A DNA stretch of 36,867 nt from Nitrospira sp. (lineage in GTDB: Bacteria > Nitrospirota > Nitrospiria > Nitrospirales > Nitrospiraceae), in contig JAOUPN010000007.1 in NCBI GenBank assembly GCA_029879905.1, positions 1 to 36,867 of the forward strand, read 5' to 3'. The translations under genes were made by a program, and so were the position numbers. Position 1 is the stretch's first letter; the number at the start of each line of letters is the position of its first letter. This document shows positions 36,337-36,867 of this stretch, in pieces. A model generated the notes under the pieces. It saw nothing but the letters and a program-made list of their open reading frames with translations, was not told where the DNA came from and did not search any database.

Positions 36337-36867
36337 ATGAGCTCTTTGTTCTTGGCAGCAGTTGCGCTCAGTCTTCTTGCGGAAGTGATACGACCGGCCC
36401 GTATGGTCACACGAATACGAATGTCCACCTGCTATCGAATCATCGGCGCGCTCGTGTTTTCAACGATCCTCCTTCCCGGTTTCGCGACGGCACATGGAAA
36501 TGTCGAATTGGAACAAGACACCTGTGTGCGGCGAGTCGGAGGAAGCATGGTCCATTTCAACGCCTATCAACCGCAAAACGCGGCAAAGGCTCACTATTGC
36601 ACGGAAATCCCCGGTGAGGGTGATACCTTCCTCGTGGTTGATCTGGTCGATCCGGGATTGCGCACGGTGCCGATGGAAGTTCGCGTCGTCAAGGGAATCG
36701 ATGACTCGTCCGACGATCAAACCGTCGCGTACTGGCCTCCCACAACCCATCCGGACGGCGTACTCCGAGGCGAAGCCACCCTGACCAAAGGACTGTATAG
36801 GGTAATTATTACGCCCGAGGGGCTGAGCCCTTCGTCGTATCTGCTGCGGGTCCAGCAAGTCGACTAT
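36337..36867 (+). CDS. Secreted protein of unknown function, truncated by the right edge
   Basis: AGGAGGTGA (36322-36330) 6 nt before ATG 36337; open to the edge for 177 codons; ...MSTCYRIIGALVFSTILLPGFATA|HGNVELEQDTCVRRVGGSMVHFNAYQPQNAAKAHYCTEIPGEGDTFLVVDLVDPGLRTV... Confidence 0.75.
   Translation, partial: MSSLFLAAVALSLLAEVIRPARMVTRIRMSTCYRIIGALVFSTILLPGFATAHGNVELEQDTCVRRVGGSMVHFNAYQPQNAAKAHYCTEIPGEGDTFLVVDLVDPGLRTVPMEVRVVKGIDDSSDDQTVAYWPPTTHPDGVLRGEATLTKGLYRVIITPEGLSPSSYLLRVQQVDY

Noticed and set aside
1-36867. CRISPR arrays, prophage, integrases, toxin-antitoxin or defence islands
   Set aside because: None found; no regularly spaced direct repeats or recognisable genes of these classes.

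Overview
This 36.9 kb window reads as a compact bacterial chromosomal segment. Its gene content and protein style remind me of Nitrospira, but that is from memory and unverified. There is no phage, integrase, transposase or CRISPR array. From left to right it holds: a siroheme nitrite/sulfite reductase (cut by the left edge) behind a cysteine-free Rrf2 regulator; a Fis-type regulator with a degenerate receiver domain, then HU; tRNA-Val(GAC) and the thrS-infC-rpmI-rplT translation block; dapL, folK and panC; a Zn-ribbon/PilZ protein, a MazG-like pyrophosphohydrolase and rmuC; an operon of glycerate 2-kinase plus a rifampicin-phosphotransferase-like protein; an MltD-like transglycosylase, a family 5 uracil-DNA glycosylase and a transaldolase; a tightly packed argD-argF-argG-argH-lptM-like-lysA-dapA-dapB operon on the minus strand; gpmA; an ATP-grasp/zinc-metallopeptidase pair; a 228-236 bp MITE-like inverted-repeat element; ttcA; and a secreted protein cut by the right edge. 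The items most worth a second look are: (1) infC probably starts at a non-canonical ATC codon upstream of the ORF-track start; (2) the ATP-grasp + HExxH metallopeptidase pair as a possible uncharacterised peptide system; (3) the MITE-like element bounded by CTAG and 16-bp perfect inverted repeats; (4) the truncated secreted protein whose predicted mature N-terminus is His, with an operator-like repeat upstream; (5) a 104-codon ORF interrupted by one in-frame TGA; (6) the glycerate kinase/RPH-like operon. All calls come from reading the sequence only; no searches were run.
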